Shown: positions 12,245-20,066 of the stretch, one piece after another | How positions within the stretch are numbered: position 1 is the stretch's first letter | How the letters are laid out: each line of letters starts with the position of its first letter | NCBI GenBank assembly: GCA_033980235.1 | Contig: CM067064.1 | Coordinates: forward strand, 32,145,670 to 32,209,669 | DNA length: 64,000 bases | Source of the DNA: Diadema setosum | Taxonomy: Eukaryota; Echinodermata; Echinoidea; Diadematoida; Diadematidae | Direction: 5' to 3' | The notes under the pieces: generated by a model | The model's input: only the letters and a program-made list of their open reading frames with translations | What the model was told of the DNA's origin: nothing | Databases searched by the model: none | Program-made: the position numbers and the translations under genes

Positions 12245-13030
12245 CTTACCAATTTTTCGAGGTCATAAATACAAATGGTATATTAGGTTGCTTGTATTTT
12301 CCGAAACATGTTACCTATATACTTACTAGAATTATAAGGACTATAGATTCACTGTCAGTATGACTTTCGAGATATTTAGCTGCTTTAATCTTCCGTGTGT
12401 TTGTATCCTATATCTCGATCTATTGCGTTGAATCAAAAGTTTAACAAAATTATCTAGTACGTATACATTAAAAAGCATGCCCACGGTCTTCGCATAATTA
12501 GACTGATAATCAGTTTTGACACTTCAATTGATTTTGCATTTCTATATTTAAAAGCACACTCCATACAAGTATCCGATCTTTTATTGTGAATGGCAAGTAA
12601 TAGTGTCATTCTCATAGAGTCGAGAACGACACGATAGAAGAAGTTAGGTATAGGATTTACGAATACATCACATATAACAAATTATACAGAACATAATTAT
12701 TGAAGGCCTAACAAAGAGCCTTATAGGGCACGTACACATACGAAGCATTATTGGTGTTTGTCAATGCACCATCTCCTCATTTGAATAGTTTTCTGTAACA
12801 CTGAAGTGGTACATGGGCAGGGCGGGGGCTTTATGTGCCCTCTGATCCCATGCATTTGAAACGATTAGCTCAAGTATCACTAAACATTTCTGTTCAAAAA
12901 GTATTATGAATGAGTTTGGTTCTGCATTTATGGTACACATATTGTACACTGCATTTCTTCTTTCTACTTCATCCCTCTCCTTAAAGCGCATAGAGACACC
13001 ACGGTAGTGATATGCGCTATATAAGCACTG
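12245..13030. other. Nothing recognised
   Basis: AT-rich DNA with no supported exon, element boundary or structured RNA. The only short frame (12761-12991, minus) lacks family features. Confidence 0.4.
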
Positions 13031-13033
13031 TGT

Positions 13034-13178
13034 TATATATATATATATATATATAAATAATCAACGACCGGCACTTTTCAAAGGTCGTTGAAAAGATTGA
13101 TTATTTGCACACATTATATGTTTTGCAAACATCTATGATCACAAGCCAAATTATGCCACGGTAATGAGGGCTTTCACA

Positions 13179-13218
<40 letters not shown>
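13034..13218. repeat. Two (TA)n tracts flanking a short unique piece
   Basis: TA runs lie at about 13034-13056 and 13182-13218. Between them, CGACCGGCACTTTTCAAAGGTCG forms a short imperfect hairpin (about 13065-13090). The second tract supplies the TA target of the next element. Confidence 0.8.
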
Positions 13219-13221
<3 letters not shown>

Positions 13222-14114
13222 TATGTCCCCAAAAAATTACGACGGGACCCCCCGCAATGATATCTTTAAAAATAGTGAATCAATCTAAATACAAATTCAG
13301 GGTATGAAACTAAAACTCATTGCCCACACCTTACAGAAAACCCCATTCGATTTGCTTCAGTGGTCCAAGAGAAATGAGGAATTTTGTAGAGGATGTCGGG
13401 AATCTCTCTTTCGTCCAAGTTCTGTCTATTATTCACACACTAGAGCATTGAATTGCTAAAACTGGAAAAATCAGGCTCATGACATGCTTTACAACAATCC
13501 ACATTTTTCTGTGATCGCTTAACCAAATTGAATGGGGTTTTCTGCAAAATAGAGCTAAGATATTATATTTTAAGACCGTGAAGTAGCACTTAGACAGGAC
13601 CAGGTAGATCATTAATTTAGATGTTATCAATTCGAAAATTTGATTGTAATTTTTCGGGGATATACTGCAGTATGTCCCACAAAAATTGCGATTAGATTTT
13701 CGCATTGATAACATCCCATTTGATTATTTTTTTTTCCAATGCTATACGTCAGGGTCTTAAAGTATAACATCTTAGCTCTATTTTGCAGAAATCTCCATTC
13801 GATTTGGTTAGGCTGTCACAGAGAAATGTGGATTGTAGTAAAGCATGTCATGAGTCTGATTCTTCCAAGTTTAGCACTTCGATGATTTTGTGTGTGAACA
13901 ATAGTCAGAACTTGGACAAAAGATATTCCCGACATCCTCTACAAAATTCCTCATTTCTCTTTGACCACTGAAGCAAATCGAATGGGGTTTTCTGTAAGAT
14001 GTGGGCAATGAGTAATAGTTTCATACCCTGAATTTGTATTTAGATTGATGCAATATTTTTAAAGATAATTATCATTGCGTAGGGCCCCGTTGTATTTTTT
14101 GGGGGGACATACGG
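13219..14114. mobile_element. Foldback MITE, Tc1/mariner-like ends
   Basis: The ends are CAGTATGTCCCC (13219) and, reading inwards on the other strand, CCGTATGTCCCC (14114), each flanked by TA. Beyond the tips, arms of about 350 bp (13219-13570 and about 13750-14114) pair with each other almost throughout, leaving a loop of about 180 bp. A third partial terminus (GCAGTATGTCCC) lies in the loop at about 13669. The TA target and CAGTATGTCCC ends fit the IS630-Tc1-mariner group. No transposase is present. Confidence 0.7.
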
Positions 14115-14121
14115 TATATAC

Positions 14122-14125
<4 letters not shown>

Positions 14126-14176
<51 letters not shown>
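14126..14176. repeat. (TA)n microsatellite
   Basis: About 25 TA units immediately left of the hairpin element. Confidence 0.95.
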
Positions 14177-14180
<4 letters not shown>

Positions 14181-14253
14181 TAAATCACATGAAGACTGAG
14201 TCTCAAACGCGCCATCTGTAGATCCAGCAAGAATTTTTATTCACAAAAATTTC

Positions 14254-14310
14254 AATCCGTCAGTGTAGTATACACAACACTGACGAAGGCCCGAGGCGCA
14301 TTAAAAATTT
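14254..14310 (+). ncRNA. Degenerate hammerhead-ribozyme-like core
   Basis: In order: CCGTC (a cleavage-triplet-like GTC, 14257-14261), a stem GTGTA/TACAC (about 14263-14275), CTGACGA (14280-14286, matching the CUGANGA core), GGCC-CGA-GGC (stem II), then GCATTAAA where GAAA is expected. An AT-rich long stem III is formed by the flanking arms. This is the layout of hammerheads in Penelope-like and retrozyme elements. The second core strand is altered, so self-cleavage is doubtful. Confidence 0.35.
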
Positions 14311-14426
14311 TGTGGATAAAAACCTTCCTTTGCAACTGATTGACAAATTGCCCTACATCGACGTAAATAAGCACTGAATTGATCAGAGTTTTAGTAGTAG
14401 CCATGATAAAAAATCATGGGCGTACA

Positions 14427-14498
14427 TACTCGAGCAGGATTCGAACCTACGACCTCCTGATCACCGGACAGGCGTCATCTCCACTAGACCACCGAGCT
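14427..14498 (-). ncRNA. tRNA-like segment, copy 1 (inverted)
   Basis: Pol III A box TGGTCTAGTGG (14481-14491 on the minus strand) and B box GGTTCGAATCC (14437-14447) are perfect. A T arm GTAGG/CCTGC with a 7-nt loop, a 3-bp D stem and a 6-bp acceptor stem can be drawn. The anticodon arm is poor, so this is a tRNA-derived SINE head rather than a tRNA gene. Confidence 0.6.
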
Positions 14499-14878
14499 TT
14501 CGCCCGACAGCAAGTGTTGGTTCTAATCCTTATAGCATGCAGCGGGTACTGCTTTGTTATTCAAATTCATGAAATTCTTCCGTCGAGATGTTTTCATTGC
14601 AACTGATTGACAAATTGCCCTACATCGACGTAAATAAGCACTGAATTGATCAGTGTTTTAGTAGTAGCCATGATAAAAAATCATGGGCGTACATACTCGA
14701 GCAGGATTCGAACCTACGACCTCCTGATCAATTCAGTGCTTATTTACGTCGATGTAGGGCAATTTGTCAATCAGTTGCAATGAAAACATCTCGACGGAAG
14801 AATTTCATGAATTTGAATAACAAAGCAGTACCCGCTGCAAGCTATAAGGATTAGAACCAACACTTGCTGTCGGGCGAA

Positions 14879-14950
14879 AGCTCGGTGGTCTAGTGGAGAT
14901 GACGCCTGTCCGGTGATCAGGAGGTCGTAGGTTCGAATCCTGCTCGAGTA
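14879..14950 (+). ncRNA. tRNA-like segment, copy 2
   Basis: Same fold and boxes as the inverted copy, in plus orientation: A box 14886-14896, B box 14930-14940. This is the copy with a GCAAGC variant just upstream instead of GCATGC. Confidence 0.6.
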
Positions 14951-15145
14951 TGTACGCCCATGATTTTTTATCATGGCTACTACTAAAACACTGATCAATT
15001 CAGTGCTTATTTACGTCGATGTAGGGCAATTTGTCAATCAGTTGCAATGAAAACATCTCGACGGAAGAATTTCATGAATTTGAATAACAAAGCAGTACCC
15101 GCTGCATGCTATAAGGATTAGAACCAACACTTGCTGTCGGGCGAA

Positions 15146-15217
15146 AGCTCGGTGGTCTAGTGGAGATGACGCCTGTCCGGTGATCAGGAGGTCGTAGGTT
15201 CGAATCCTGCTCGAGTA
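15146..15217 (+). ncRNA. tRNA-like segment, copy 3
   Basis: Exactly 267 bp downstream of the previous copy; A and B boxes intact. Confidence 0.6.
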
Positions 15218-15412
15218 TGTACGCCCATGATTTTTTATTATGGCTACTACTAAAACACTGATCAATTCAGTGCTTATTTACGTCGATGTAGGGCAATTTG
15301 TCAATCAGTTGCAATGAAAACATCTCGACGGAAGAATTTCATGAATTTGAATAACAAAGCAGTACCCGCTGCATGCTATAAGGATTAGAACCAACACTTG
15401 CTGTCGGGCGAA

Positions 15413-15484
15413 AGCTCGGTGGTCTAGTGGAGATGACGCCTGTCCGGTGATCAGGAGGTCGTAGGTTCGAATCCTGCTCGAGTA
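15413..15484 (+). ncRNA. tRNA-like segment, copy 4
   Basis: Exactly 267 bp downstream of the previous copy; A and B boxes intact. Confidence 0.6.
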
Positions 15485-15679
15485 TGTACGCCCATGATTT
15501 TTTATTATGGCTACTACTAAAACACTGATCAATTCAGTGCTTATTTACGTCGATGTAGGGCAATTTGTCAATCAGTTGCAATGAAAACATCTCGACGGAA
15601 GAATTTCATGAATTTGAATAGCAAAGCAGTACCCGCTGCATGCTATAAGGATTAGAACCAACACTTGCTGTCGGGCGAA

Positions 15680-15751
15680 AGCTCGGTGGTCTAGTGGAGA
15701 TGACGCCTGTCCGGTGATCAGGAGGTCGTAGGTTCGAATCCTGCTCTAGTA
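15680..15751 (+). ncRNA. tRNA-like segment, copy 5
   Basis: Last copy of the array. Boxes are intact, but the acceptor side reads TGCTCTAGT instead of TGCTCGAGT, which weakens the acceptor stem. Confidence 0.6.
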
Positions 15752-15976
15752 TGTACGCCCATTATTTTTTATCATGGCTACTACTAAAACACTGATCAAT
15801 TCAGTGCTTATTTACGTCGATGTAGGGCAATTTGTCAATCAGTTGCAATGAAAACATCTCGCCGGAAGAATTTCATGAATTTGGAAAAACCTTCCTGTTG
15901 GATCTACAGATGGCGTATTCGAGACTCATTTTTCTTATAATTATAACATTCAAAGTCCAACAAGTAGAAAATTCAT

Positions 15977-15998
15977 ATATATATATATATATATATAC

Positions 15999-16031
<33 letters not shown>
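15977..16031 (+). repeat. (TA)n then (GT)n microsatellite
   Basis: About 10 TA units, a short interruption, then about 14 GT units. The YIYIYTYVCVCV frame is an artefact. Confidence 0.95.
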
Positions 16032-16032
<1 letters not shown>

Positions 16033-16580
16033 ATTTATCCTTAATCAGGATGATGTCAATGCACTGCACCCCAGTCTGCCAGTAATTTAAAAACACAAGG
16101 TATAGTCAGATATTGGCCAGTAAAGTCTGTCACAAATGTACACACAAGTAGTTATGTACATGTATCAAGGCTGTATGTATGGTTGTTTTAATGTGTATGT
16201 ACACAGGTAGACCAGATTAATGGAGAACATTCTATATGATATAGATATAGTACATACAGGCTCACCAGATCAGTGGAGAATCTTCTACGTGGTATACAAT
16301 GTAGCTACAGTACATGTATGCATGTGACAGGAAATACATTATAGCTCACTCAATCTAGAATGATTTAACCCATTCCAGAAAATTCTAGGAAGTGCTGGCT
16401 GAGTGAGGCACACTGCCCTTGTAGCCCAATGTGATTGGTAGTTAATTTTGGCAATGATGTTATGCACATAGGCAGTGAGTCATCCAGGATTCCTGGAATT
16501 TGGACTTGCTAGTATGTTCAGGTATGTGGCCCCAGGTTGGAGAAAATTACAGAATGTACTAGAAAGGGGTGAATGGATAG

Positions 16581-16589
16581 TATATATAA
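16581..16589 (+). promoter_or_regulatory. TATA box in the 5' LTR
   Basis: TATATATAA in the middle of the LTR, upstream of the AATAAA, as expected for the element's pol II promoter. The same site is in the 3' LTR at 21128-21136. Confidence 0.6.
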
Positions 16590-17192
16590 GCTGGAGAAAT
16601 TCTGCAGTAGGCAGAGTACCCAACACCTCTGCTCTGAGAGTTACGTCACTTCTGGCTCTGAAGCGACTTGTTATAGTCAGTCCTGTGTTACCTGCTGACC
16701 TGTTATGTTTGTGGAGATAAGGCCTGGGAGACATTTTGCCTGCAGAGAATTAATTTGCCTACATTGGAGATAGACTCCATATTTTAGTGTCAACGGACAT
16801 AGTTACGGCAACGCTGTGACGGGCTGGATTCCTCGCTGGACATTATAAAGTGAATCATCATTCAACGCATCAACTGGACGTGGTCGTCATAACGTCTGGA
16901 TTTTACACGTTTCGCTGTGAACATTATACCGTGGACATCTATCGTGGATTTTACCCCGGATTTATACTGTGGATTAATGCAACCTGCGCCTTTGGAGTTA
17001 CGTCGGAGGAATCATTCATCGGTGCGTCAAGGATCATTCATCGGTGCATCGAACATCGTATCTGAACATTTTCAAAGGACTTGATAACATAATATGTAAG
17101 TGATTCTATTACCGATTTGTAATTGTTTCTATTGATCATTATTGTACTGATGTGAAAACCGATTACGAGTCTGTACCCACAATATCGCTGTT

Positions 17193-17198
17193 AATAAA
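17193..17198 (+). terminator. LTR poly(A) signal
   Basis: AATAAA about 65 bp before the LTR end. The 3' LTR copy at 21740-21745 would be the one used for the full transcript. Confidence 0.6.
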
Positions 17199-17267
17199 CC
17201 GCCTGAACATTAGTTGATTGTTTCTTTTGTGCGATCATTCTCAGAGTGATTTTGGTCGTAACAAAAT

Positions 17268-17285
17268 TGGGGGCTTGTCCGGGAA
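17268..17285 (+). promoter_or_regulatory. Primer-binding site, tRNA-Pro type
   Basis: TGGGGGCTTGTCCGGGAA begins four bases after the 5' LTR. It matches the proline-tRNA 3' end complement used by gammaretroviruses (TGGGGGCTCGTCCGGG) with one change in the first 17 positions. Confidence 0.8.
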
Positions 17286-17403
17286 GTGAATTTAAAGCCA
17301 AAACTTTGAATTTGGAACGTTCCGGAATCCAGAATATTGGTACAGACAAAATACCAGTTGAGTTGATTGTTCAATTGTATACTGTGTGTAATACATTGTG
17401 ACA

Positions 17404-17730
17404 ATGTCAATCAGTACAATGGATGTTCAGGCATTTGTTCAGAGGACAGATTTGTCCCTCAAAGACTTGCAAAGGTTACGCAAATGTGATTTGACTGCTA
17501 TTGCACAGCATTTGAATGTTGATGTTCCACAAGGTGTAAGAAAGGCAGAAATTCTTGACTTAGTAGCTGGTCACATGGAGCTCAAGGAAGAAATTGACAC
17601 TTCAGATCAAGCTCAAATTTCAGATCAAACAAGGCTTGAGCTTGCTAAATTGGAAATCAAGGAGAGAGAAAGTCCAGTACAAGTGCAAATGTCATCAAAT
17701 GTTTTCACTGTAACAAGACAGGGCACGTAA
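17404..17730 (+). pseudogene. gag N-terminal part, capsid missing
   Basis: An open frame of about 108 codons from the ATG at 17404. The N-terminal part has a SAP-like helix pattern (LKDLQRLRKCDLTAIAQHL, then RKAEILDLV), followed by a charged coiled-coil stretch (RLELAKLEIKERE). It then runs directly into a CCHC zinc-knuckle region, but in the wrong frame. In the frame of the next ORF, 17700-17741 reads C-x2-C-x4-H-x4-C, while this frame ends at TAA 17728-17730. A complete gag of this group is several hundred residues long, so capsid appears deleted and the joint shifts the frame. The knuckle is in frame with the protease-integrase ORF. Confidence 0.7.
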
Positions 17731-17741
17731 AGTCACAGTGT
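17700..17741 (+). other. CCHC zinc knuckle of gag-nucleocapsid
   Basis: The pattern Cys-x2-Cys-x4-His-x4-Cys with GH and a following Trp is exact. It lies in the frame of the downstream pol ORF and one frame away from the upstream gag ORF. It marks the right edge of the internal gag deletion. Confidence 0.8.
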
Positions 17742-17747
17742 TGGAAG

Positions 17748-19739
17748 TTGCAAAACAAAACAAAGAAGGACATGGGATTTGTCATGTCAAAAAGTGTCCT
17801 ACCCGAAAATAGTGTCCCGTTCAGTGAAACACAGGCCATTGAAAGTCGATCTCCCAAATTCAAAGATAGGACTAAGCAGGTGGATGAGAGCTATCGTAGC
17901 TTTTTGTTTGATGGTGAGGTGACCCCATGTACTTCTGGTGAGGCAGGTAAACCAGTAGTCATCCTGCGGGATACGGGGGCCTCTCAGTCGTTGATGGTGG
18001 AGGGTGGTATGACTTTTCCACCAGATAGCGCAGTGAATGCAGAAGTCTTGATTCAAACTGTTGATGGCAGTTATATGTCAGTTCCACTGTATAGGGTGGA
18101 TTTGAAGTGTGACCTAGTTTCTGGTCCTGTCACTGTTGGAGTTGTTCCTGAGTTGCCCATGGCAGGCATTGACTTCCTGTTGGGGAATGACTTGGCTGGG
18201 AACAAGGTGGTTGCGTCTCCAGTTGTTTCGGATAAACCAGTGGTGGTTGCTGAAACTGAGCAGTTGCAGGAGGAGTTTCCTGGGATTTTCCCAGATTGTG
18301 TTGTGACTAGGTCTCAGGCTCGTAGAGCTGTTCAAGATGATGCGGATTCTGTTGATGTGGAGGAGAATTCCGGTGTTTGGTTGGCAGAAACCTTTTTCAA
18401 GGATTTGAATGATGGGCTTGCTGTATTAGGCTCCGAGGCTGACAGTGATGGGCTGTTTAGCAAGTCTTCCTTGGTTGAAGCACAGCAGGCAGACTCTGAG
18501 TTGAAAGGCTTGTCTCAGACGGCGTGTTCTGAGGCTGAGGCTGAAAAGGTCCCTGAGTGGTATTATGTCAAAAATGGCATGTTGATGAAGAAGTGGAGAC
18601 CTCCCCATAGGCCAGCTGATGAGGATTGGACGGTGGTCCGTCAAGTTGTTGTCCCTCCCTGTTACCGCGGTGAGATCTTGAGGATTGCTCACGAGTTACC
18701 TGTCGGCGGCCATTTAGGCGTCAGAAAGACAAAGGATCGGATCATGAGGCATTTCTATTGGCCAGGGTTGAATGTGGATGTGACTGAGTTTTGCAAGACT
18801 TGTCACACATGTCAGGTGGCTGGTAAGCCACAGCATTCAGTGAAGCCGGCGCCATTGATTCCGATACCTGCGTTCGAAGAACCATTCAGTCGGGTTTTAA
18901 TCGACTGTGTTGGACCTTTGCCTAGGACTAGGTCAGGTCATAAGTACCTCTTGACAATCATGGATATGTCTACACGGTTTCCAGAGGCTATCCCATTGCG
19001 AAATATCACTGCTAAGACTGTGGTAGATGCTCTAGTGCAGTTTTTCACTAGGTATGGGTTGCCAAAGGAAGTGCAGTCTGACCAAGGGTCAAATTTCATG
19101 TCAGGCATATTTCAAGAGGTGATGTATCGTTTGGGTGTGAAGCAGCTGAAGTCGTCAGCTTATCATCCCCAATCCCAAGGTGCGTTGGAGCGCTATCACC
19201 AGACCCTAAAGACAATGATTAGGGCATTCTGTGAGGAGTATCCCGAGGACTGGGATAAGGGCATCCCTTTCCTGCTGTTCGCAACGAGGGACTCCCCAAA
19301 TGAGTCGACGGGTTTCAGCCCATTTAAGTTGGTGTACGGTCATGAAGTTAGGGGCCCACTGAAGCTCATCAAAGAGAAATTCATGACAGAGGATGATGAA
19401 GTCCACTTACTTGACTATGTGTCAAAGTTTCGTGAAAGGCTTTCAAAGGCTTGTGAGGTAGCTAGGGAACACTTGAAAGTGTCACAAGACTCAATGAAGA
19501 GAAAGGCAGACAAAAATGCCAGAGCACGAACCTTCAAACCAGGTGACAAAGTTCTTGTACTGCTGCCCATACAAGGTGAACCACTGAAAGCCAAGTTCAG
19601 TGGCCCATACTGTGTCAAAAAGAAATTCACTGATGTGAACTATGTGATCAGTACACCAGACAGATGCACAGATCAGAGAATGTGTCATGTCAATATGTTG
19701 AAAGAGTGCTATGACAGAAAGTCAGTTGGTGTGACATAG
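17748..19739 (+). CDS. Protease-integrase polyprotein of the LTR element
   Basis: An intact 663-codon frame continuing from the zinc knuckle; the called start is TTG, so it is really an internal part of gag-pol. In order: a retropepsin-like domain with the catalytic D75-T76-G77 and a late GIDFLLGND strand; a linker; the integrase zinc finger (H315, H322, C349, C352); and the integrase core with D386, D445 and E481, the last pair separated by 35 residues as in D,D35E integrases. A C-terminal GPY motif lies at 619-621. It cuts host DNA for element insertion. Codons for RT and RNase H are absent between protease and integrase and after it. All visible catalytic residues are intact, so the protein could still be made, but the element cannot copy itself. 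Confidence 0.9.
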   Translation: MQNKTKKDMGFVMSKSVLPENSVPFSETQAIESRSPKFKDRTKQVDESYRSFLFDGEVTPCTSGEAGKPVVILRDTGASQSLMVEGGMTFPPDSAVNAEVLIQTVDGSYMSVPLYRVDLKCDLVSGPVTVGVVPELPMAGIDFLLGNDLAGNKVVASPVVSDKPVVVAETEQLQEEFPGIFPDCVVTRSQARRAVQDDADSVDVEENSGVWLAETFFKDLNDGLAVLGSEADSDGLFSKSSLVEAQQADSELKGLSQTACSEAEAEKVPEWYYVKNGMLMKKWRPPHRPADEDWTVVRQVVVPPCYRGEILRIAHELPVGGHLGVRKTKDRIMRHFYWPGLNVDVTEFCKTCHTCQVAGKPQHSVKPAPLIPIPAFEEPFSRVLIDCVGPLPRTRSGHKYLLTIMDMSTRFPEAIPLRNITAKTVVDALVQFFTRYGLPKEVQSDQGSNFMSGIFQEVMYRLGVKQLKSSAYHPQSQGALERYHQTLKTMIRAFCEEYPEDWDKGIPFLLFATRDSPNESTGFSPFKLVYGHEVRGPLKLIKEKFMTEDDEVHLLDYVSKFRERLSKACEVAREHLKVSQDSMKRKADKNARARTFKPGDKVLVLLPIQGEPLKAKFSGPYCVKKKFTDVNYVISTPDRCTDQRMCHVNMLKECYDRKSVGVT

Positions 19740-20066
19740 GTAGTGGATAGCACAGTAGAATTCAAGGGTGAAAAGTTTTCACCGCATATCATTTACAGTG
19801 TATGTGTTTAGCATATCCATTAATGTATGCAAAACAGTTTAACATGATTGTATAAGCTTCGAGAATCCAAGCAATATCATTGTAAATGGTATCCATGAAA
19901 AGAGAACATGGAATTACTGCAGCCATTTAAAAGGCATGTGATAGTATGTGATTATTGTTGTTTGACTTGGATTGTACCTCACATTCGTAGTAAATAACAA
20001 TGAGAAATTGTGAAGGTAAAAGAAACCCTTGCTACGACAAGGCTTTCTTTTTCCCATGGGGGATGG
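19740..20066 (+). other. Element 3' non-coding region with purine tract
   Basis: No frame of RT or RNase H type in 327 bp. It ends in GGGGGATGG (20058-20066), the likely polypurine tract that primes plus-strand synthesis, directly against the 3' LTR. Confidence 0.7.

Larger units (their letters stand above)
14330..15884. repeat. Array of 267-bp tRNA-derived units, part inverted
   Basis: Five full or nearly full units at an exact 267-bp spacing. The landmark TGATCAATTCAGTGC starts at 14725, 14992, 15259, 15526 and 15793, the last being partial. To the left, one complete unit and one truncated unit lie in the opposite orientation (landmark TGATCA at 14380 and 14647). The switch of orientation happens exactly at a TGATCA palindrome (14725-14730). 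Units differ by only a few bases. The 75-codon frames (IRTYDLLITGQASSPLDHRA type) are the complement of the tRNA-like part and not genes. Confidence 0.85.
14193..15932. mobile_element. Hairpin element split by a tRNA-SINE array
   Basis: The left part (14193-14329) and right part (15897-15932) belong to one short palindromic element. The left arm reads GAGTCTC..CGCCATCTGTAGATCC and the right arm is its inverted copy. The arms continue inward on the left side (TTTTTATTCACAAAAATTT against AAAATTTTGTGGATAAAAA, 14234-14252 and 14303-14321) around a loop that holds a hammerhead-like core. The intervening 1555 bp (14330-15884) is an array of tRNA-derived units. AAAAACCTTCCT stands on both sides of it (14318-14329 and 15885-15896), a 12-bp target duplication. 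Confidence 0.65.
16128..17263 (+). repeat. 5' LTR, 1136 bp
   Basis: Starts TGTCACAAATG and ends GGTCGTAACA. It holds a TATA box (16581) and an AATAAA (17193). The frames inside it (16475-16734 on both strands, 16850-17065) recur identically in the 3' LTR and have no protein features. Confidence 0.95.

Noticed and set aside
14771..15532. Three identical 75-codon minus-strand frames (IRTYDLLITGQASS)
   Set aside because: They are the complement of the tRNA-like part of a 267-bp repeat, so identity between them reflects repeat copying only.
14379..15751. A cluster of true tRNA genes
   Set aside because: A and B boxes are perfect, but the anticodon arm does not form a normal 5-bp stem with a 7-base loop, and the acceptor stem has wobble pairs and a mismatch. 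A tRNA-derived repeat fits better.
16475..17065. Short frames inside the LTR, repeated at 21022-21612
   Set aside because: LTR sequence is duplicated by the element's replication, and the frames have no protein features.
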